From positions 1-9,465 of the forward strand of contig SHZL01000094.1 in the NCBI GenBank assembly GCA_009692275.1: a stretch of 9,465 nucleotides of DNA, in the 5' to 3' direction. The stretch is from Lysobacterales bacterium (GTDB lineage Bacteria; Pseudomonadota; Gammaproteobacteria; Xanthomonadales; SZUA-36). A program made the position numbers and the translations under genes. The number at the start of each line of letters is the position of its first letter. Position 1 is the stretch's first letter. The notes below the pieces were generated by a model. It searched no databases. It had not been told where the DNA came from and was given only the letters and a program-made list of their open reading frames with translations. Of the stretch, positions 6,588-9,465 are shown piece after piece.

Positions 6588-6893
6588 ATGGCAAAAACAT
6601 CAATGATCAATCGCGAAGTACGCCGTACCAAGTTGGTTAAGCGTTACGCGAAAAAGCGTGCTGAACTCAAAGCCACCATTATTGAACCTAACGTGAGTTT
6701 CGAAGTGCAGCAGGATGCAATATTTCGCCTGCAGAAGTTACCTCGTGACTCCAGCCCGGTCAGGCACCGTAACCGTTGTTCGATTACCGGGCGTCCGCGT
6801 GGTTTTTATCGAAAGTTTGGATTGAGCCGCAACAAGTTGCGCGAAGCTGCCATGCGTGGTGACGTGCCCGGCCTGCGAAAGGCCAGTTGGTAA
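6588..6893 (+). CDS. rpsN: 30S ribosomal protein S14 (zinc-independent form)
   Basis: S14 is a 30S-head protein bound near S3, S10 and S19 and needed late in 30S assembly. It has 101 residues, identical in length to E. coli. The C-terminal half carries LPRDSSPVRHRNRCSITGRPRGFYRKFGLSR (about 51-81, with gaps of variation) and the end GDVPGLRKASW. There is only one cysteine (Cys64) in the region where zinc-binding S14 proteins have a CxxC pair, so this is the long zinc-free type usual in proteobacteria. AAGGA at 6577-6581 sits six bases before the ATG. Confidence 0.99.
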   Translation: MAKTSMINREVRRTKLVKRYAKKRAELKATIIEPNVSFEVQQDAIFRLQKLPRDSSPVRHRNRCSITGRPRGFYRKFGLSRNKLREAAMRGDVPGLRKASW

Positions 6894-6906
6894 AGAGGAT
6901 ATAAGA

Positions 6907-7302
6907 ATGAGCATGAGTGATCCAATTTCGGACATGCTGACCCGGATTCGGAATGCCCAGTCCGTGCGTAAGGTTACGGTTTGCATGCCAGCTTCCACGG
7001 TCAAGACCGGCATAGCCAAAGTTCTCAAGAGCGAAGGCTACATCGATGACTTCAGGCCAATTGAGCTGGAAGGGAAGCCTGCTTTGGAAATTACATTGAA
7101 ATACCGAAACGGCCAGGGCGTTATAACCATGTTGCAACGTGTTAGTCGGCCAGGGCTTCGCATATACCGTGGCAAGGATGATTTGCCCAGAATTCTGAAT
7201 GGCCTTGGAACAGCGGTAGTCAGCACTTCAAAGGGCATCATGACGGATGTATCGGCTCGCGCAGCAGGACAGGGCGGCGAAGTCCTGTGCATCGTCACGT
7301 AG
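6907..7302 (+). CDS. rpsH: 30S ribosomal protein S8
   Basis: S8 binds the central domain of 16S rRNA (helix 21 region) and, in E. coli, represses the spc operon by binding its mRNA near the rplE start. ATG 6907 (MSMSDPISDMLTRIRNAQ) gives 131 residues (E. coli 130). AGAGGA at 6894-6899 is seven bases upstream. The upstream in-frame codons belong to rpsN territory and are rejected. Conserved parts are QRVSRPGLRIYRGKDDLP (about 77-94) and the signature GTAVVSTSKGIMTD (about 101-114). Its gene lies downstream of the hairpin at 5982-6014, as feedback control would require. Confidence 0.99.
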   Translation: MSMSDPISDMLTRIRNAQSVRKVTVCMPASTVKTGIAKVLKSEGYIDDFRPIELEGKPALEITLKYRNGQGVITMLQRVSRPGLRIYRGKDDLPRILNGLGTAVVSTSKGIMTDVSARAAGQGGEVLCIVT

Positions 7303-7312
7303 GGAGGATGGC

Positions 7313-7840
7313 ATGTCACGAGTAGCAAAAGCTCCAATCACATTACCTTCGGGAATCGAGTTGAAGGTAGTTGGGGGAAAGATCAACATCAAGGGTCCCA
7401 AGGGAAATTTGTCGTTGCAGTTGCATCCTGGAATTACATTGGTTCAGGAAAACAGCGAGGTCAGGGTAAAACCAGCCAATGATTCACATATGGCAATGGC
7501 CGGAACGTTTCGAGCCTTGATAAACAACCTGGTAACTGGCGTGTCCGTTGGGTTTGAGAAGCGACTTACGTTGGTCGGAGTTGGGTATCGTGCACAGGTT
7601 CAAGGCAAAACCCTGAGCCTTGCGCTGGGCTTTTCCCACCCTGTTGAGTATGTGGCTCCCGAAGGAATTACGATCGAAGCTCCTTCTCAGACAGAGGTGA
7701 TCGTGAAGGGTTGTGACAGACAGCGGGTGGGTCAGGTTGCAGCCGAAATCCGGGCCTTCCGGCCCCCCGAGCCTTACAAAGGCAAGGGCGTGCGCTATTC
7801 AGATGAACACGTTGCACGCAAGGAAGCCAAAAAGGCTTAA
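7313..7840 (+). CDS. rplF: 50S ribosomal protein L6
   Basis: L6 is a two-domain 50S protein near the sarcin-ricin loop and the factor-binding site; it is needed for late 50S assembly. ATG 7313 (MSRVAKAPITLPSGIEL) gives 175 residues (E. coli 177). GGGAGG at 7302-7307 overlaps the rpsH stop and is five bases away. The two repeated alpha/beta domains split near residue 82. The second ends in the family signature PPEPYKGKGVRY (151-162), followed by a basic tail EAKKA. The in-frame codons upstream of 7313 lie in rpsH and are rejected as start. A 72-base gap follows. Confidence 0.99.
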   Translation: MSRVAKAPITLPSGIELKVVGGKINIKGPKGNLSLQLHPGITLVQENSEVRVKPANDSHMAMAGTFRALINNLVTGVSVGFEKRLTLVGVGYRAQVQGKTLSLALGFSHPVEYVAPEGITIEAPSQTEVIVKGCDRQRVGQVAAEIRAFRPPEPYKGKGVRYSDEHVARKEAKKA

Positions 7841-7853
7841 ATTTTAAGTATTG

Positions 7854-7882
7854 CCACTGGATTATGTGTTCTGGCCAGTTGG
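7854..7882 (+). other. Possible hairpin in the rplF-rplR gap
   Basis: In the 72-base gap (7841-7912), CCACTGG near 7855 can pair with CCAGTTGG near 7875, leaving one bulged T and a 14-base loop. The inner CTGGCCAG near 7871 is also self-complementary and could compete. No T run follows. The gap otherwise holds only the rplR ribosome-binding site GAGGAA (7901-7906). Function unknown; it could arise by chance. Confidence 0.2.
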
Positions 7883-7912
7883 GCTGGTTGGAAAACGAAC
7901 GAGGAAACGGTA

Positions 7913-8269
7913 ATGGATATCAAGAAGGCCGCACGACTGCGGCGGGCACGCAAAGCCCGCGCTCACATTCGACGGCTGGGCAAAGCCAGGCTCACAGTGC
8001 ATCGCAGTGGCCGGCATATTTATGCCCAGGTAATTAGCGCCGAAGGTGGCAAGGTAATTGCGGCCGCATCTACTCTTCAAAAGGATGTGGGGGAAGGTTT
8101 GAAAAGCAAGAGCAATAAGGACGCAGCAGCGGCAGTAGGTAAGGCAATTGCTGAAAAGGCCGTGGCTGCGGGAGTCAAGGATGTGGCATTTGACCGCTCT
8201 GGATTCCGTTATCACGGTCGCATCAAGGTATTGGCGGACGCTGCACGCGAAGTTGGATTGGATTTCTGA
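7913..8269 (+). CDS. rplR: 50S ribosomal protein L18
   Basis: L18 binds 5S rRNA and, with L5, docks it into the central protuberance. It has 118 residues (E. coli 117). The N-terminus is a very basic tail (MDIKKAARLRRARKARAHIRR), as in the family. The core follows with RLTVHRSGRHIYAQVI-like sequence (about 26-41), and the conserved C-terminal FDRSGFRYHGRIK starts at residue 93. GAGGAA at 7901-7906 gives a six-base spacing to the ATG. It lies 72 bases after rplF, one of the longer gaps here, and 39 before rpsE. Confidence 0.99.
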   Translation: MDIKKAARLRRARKARAHIRRLGKARLTVHRSGRHIYAQVISAEGGKVIAAASTLQKDVGEGLKSKSNKDAAAAVGKAIAEKAVAAGVKDVAFDRSGFRYHGRIKVLADAAREVGLDF

Positions 8270-8272
8270 ACC

Positions 8273-8289
8273 CGGTCGAGCTAGGACCG
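8273..8289 (+). other. Small hairpin in the rplR-rpsE gap
   Basis: CGGTC (8273-8277) pairs with GACCG (8285-8289) around a seven-base loop, four bases after the rplR stop and eight before the AGG of the rpsE ribosome-binding site. Five pairs is little, and no T run follows. It may only be a local spacer fold. Confidence 0.2.
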
Positions 8290-8308
8290 AGCGAAACAGG
8301 TAGAAAAC

Positions 8309-8821
8309 ATGGCGAACATGGAAAGAGAAAACAGCGACGGCCTTCTGGAAAAATTGGTGGCAGTCAATCGAGTTGCGAAAGTGGTCAAAGGCGGCCGCAT
8401 TTTCGGATTCACTGCGCTTAGCGTAGTTGGCGATGGAAATGGCAAGGTTGGGTTTGGCTACGGCAAAGCACGGGAAGTCCCTGTTGCAATCCAGAAGTCA
8501 ATGGAGAAAGCCCGTCGTAACATGATCAATGTGGACCTGAGAGAAGGCACGCTATGGCACGCGGTGAAGGCACGGCATGCAGGATCACGTATTTATATGC
8601 AGCCTGCTTCCGAGGGTACTGGTGTTATTGCCGGTGGCGCCATGCGCGCAGTTCTGGAAACAGTAGGCGTGCACAACGTGCTTGCCAAGAGCGTTGGATC
8701 GAATAACCCAATAAACCTGGTCAGGGCCACGTTCAAAGGATTGTTGGCAATGCAGAGTCCAGCGGTAATTGCAGCAAAACGTGGCAAGCCGCTTGATGAA
8801 ATTATGGCAAACGTGGGTTGA
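8309..8821 (+). CDS. rpsE: 30S ribosomal protein S5
   Basis: S5 sits with S3 and S4 at the mRNA entry channel and affects decoding accuracy. It has 170 residues (E. coli 167). The N-terminal dsRBD-like domain contains the signature GGRIFGFTALSVVGDGNGKVGFGYGKARE (about 28-56, given by its ends). The KGG at 27-29, in the loop altered in E. coli spectinomycin-resistant mutants, is wild-type. The C-terminal domain shows MQPASEGTGVIAGGAMRAVLE, NVLAKSVGSNNPINLVRAT and AAKRGKPLDEI. CAGG at 8297-8300 is eight bases from the ATG. The TGA stop is five bases before rpmD. Confidence 0.99.
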   Translation: MANMERENSDGLLEKLVAVNRVAKVVKGGRIFGFTALSVVGDGNGKVGFGYGKAREVPVAIQKSMEKARRNMINVDLREGTLWHAVKARHAGSRIYMQPASEGTGVIAGGAMRAVLETVGVHNVLAKSVGSNNPINLVRATFKGLLAMQSPAVIAAKRGKPLDEIMANVG

Positions 8822-8826
8822 CTGTG

Positions 8827-9021
8827 ATGGCCAAGAAAAAAGACAAACAGATTTCCGTGACCCTGACCAAGTCCTCTGCCCATGCCATACCGAGCCATCG
8901 TGAATGCGTTCGCGGACTTGGGTTGAAAAAAATGAATCACACAGTCGTACTGGAAGATACTCCCTCCGTGCGCGGTATGGTGAACAAGATCGACTACATG
9001 GTACGAGTGGAAGAAGCCTGA
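8827..9021 (+). CDS. rpmD: 50S ribosomal protein L30
   Basis: L30 is a small 50S protein present in some bacterial lineages, including beta- and gammaproteobacteria. ATG 8827 (MAKKKDKQISVTLTKSSAHAIPSH) gives 64 residues, about five more than E. coli, the extra being the lysine-rich segment after MAK. In-frame TTG 8818 and GTG 8824 lie just upstream; the ATG is preferred because MAK matches the family start. No clear Shine-Dalgarno is visible, which suggests coupling to rpsE translation five bases upstream. The core shows RGLGLKKMNHTVVLEDTPSVRGMVNKIDYMVRVEE. The TGA stop is followed at once by an in-frame TAG. Confidence 0.96.
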   Translation: MAKKKDKQISVTLTKSSAHAIPSHRECVRGLGLKKMNHTVVLEDTPSVRGMVNKIDYMVRVEEA

Positions 9022-9027
9022 TAGCCA

Positions 9028-9060
9028 GGTTGCCGGCACGCCGGGGCGATTCTGCGAACC
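9028..9060 (+). other. GC-rich hairpin in the rpmD-rplO gap
   Basis: In the 60-base gap, CCGG (9033-9036) pairs with CCGG (9041-9044) around a CACG loop. An outer helix of GGTT (9028-9031) with AACC (9057-9060) can enclose it. The helix is followed by GATAATAGGA, which holds the rplO ribosome-binding site, rather than by a T run. It is not an intrinsic terminator. It could be a spacer fold or an RNA-processing point. Confidence 0.25.
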
Positions 9061-9081
9061 GATAATAGGAAAGTACACATT

Positions 9082-9465
9082 ATGAAACTGAATACGTTAA
9101 GTCCCGCTGAGGGCAGCAAGAAGCCCCGGAAGCGTGTTGGTCGGGGTATAGGCTCAGGCCTCGGAAAAACTGCTGGGCGCGGGCACAAAGGCCAGTCATC
9201 AAGGGCGGGTGGTTTTCACAAAGTCGGCTTTGAAGGCGGCCAGATGCCTATGCAAAGACGTTTACCCAAGCGCGGGTTCGCTTCACTGACGAAGCGATAC
9301 AATGGCGAAATCCGTCTTTACCAAATCCAGGTAATGAAAGCGGATGTGATTGACCTTCAATCATTGAAGGCGGAAGGCGTTGTAGGGCATGAAATCCGTA
9401 AGGTCAAAGTCATCAATACCGGAGTACTGGAGCGAGCAGTGACCATCAAAGGCCTGGGCGTAACC
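9082..9465 (+). CDS. rplO: 50S ribosomal protein L15 (3' end outside window)
   Basis: L15 is a late-assembly 50S protein that binds 23S rRNA with a long glycine- and arginine-rich N-terminal extension. The reading frame starts at ATG 9082 (MKLNTLSPAEGSKKPRKR) and is open for 128 codons to the window edge; the E. coli protein has 144 residues, so about the last tenth is missing. The N-terminal extension GRGIGSGLGKTAGRGHKGQ (about 20-38) and FEGGQMPMQRRLPKRGF (about 50-66) are diagnostic. The C-terminal part shows AVTIKGLGVT near the edge. TAGGA at 9066-9070 is 11 bases upstream, a long spacing. In the usual spc operon secY follows. Confidence 0.98.
   Translation, partial: MKLNTLSPAEGSKKPRKRVGRGIGSGLGKTAGRGHKGQSSRAGGFHKVGFEGGQMPMQRRLPKRGFASLTKRYNGEIRLYQIQVMKADVIDLQSLKAEGVVGHEIRKVKVINTGVLERAVTIKGLGVT

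Noticed and set aside
9030..9066. TTGCCG and GATAAT as a promoter for rplO
   Set aside because: The spacing between the two boxes is about 25 bases, far from 17, and no alternative -35 sits at the right place.
1..9465. A novel system, mobile element, CRISPR array, tRNA or inserted gene
   Set aside because: Every base is accounted for by the conserved ribosomal-protein gene order plus short gaps (the longest 117 bases); no foreign gene, direct-repeat array or inverted-repeat-bounded insert was seen.

Overview
This window is one side of the main ribosomal-protein gene cluster (str/S10/spc region) of a bacterium, all on the + strand. The order is tuf (3' end) - rpsJ - rplC - rplD - rplW - rplB - rpsS - rplV - rpsC - rplP - rpmC - rpsQ - rplN - rplX - rplE - rpsN - rpsH - rplF - rplR - rpsE - rpmD - rplO (5' part). 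Every gene is recognisable along its full length from conserved family sequence. Both window edges cut a gene: tuf lacks its 5' end and rplO runs off the 3' edge.

The host looks like a gammaproteobacterium. The proteins align almost residue for residue with the E. coli proteins as I remember them. S14 is the long zinc-free form, L30 (rpmD) is present, and the gene order is the proteobacterial one. tuf lies directly upstream of rpsJ, as in Pseudomonas and many beta/gammaproteobacteria, and unlike E. coli. Some S10 residues (for example the KIERCTILTSPH stretch and the C-terminal QIKLY) recall Xanthomonadales-like lineages. That placement is an impression from memory, not a phylogeny.

Layout: 1-149 is the end of the str operon (EF-Tu). 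202-5148 is the S10 operon block (S10, L3, L4, L23, L2, S19, L22, S3, L16, L29, S17). 5196-9465 is the spc operon block (L14, L24, L5, S14, S8, L6, L18, S5, L30, L15). Most junctions are short or overlapping: ATGA at rplD/rplW and rpmC/rpsQ, and one-base overlaps at rplV/rpsC and rplP/rpmC. This fits translational coupling in one long transcript. I see no convincing internal promoter or intrinsic terminator. No stretch longer than 117 bases lacks a gene.

The structure not explained by coding sequence sits in a few longer gaps. The tuf-rpsJ gap (52 bases) holds a 9-bp stem-loop but has no room for an E. coli-type L4-responsive S10 leader. The rplX-rplE gap (117 bases) holds a strong hairpin just before the rplE ribosome-binding site, where E. 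coli has its S8 translational operator. Smaller possible hairpins lie in the rplF-rplR, rplR-rpsE and rpmD-rplO gaps.

This is core housekeeping DNA. I found no mobile element, CRISPR array, tRNA, defence gene or previously undescribed system, and the findings are modest regulatory points.
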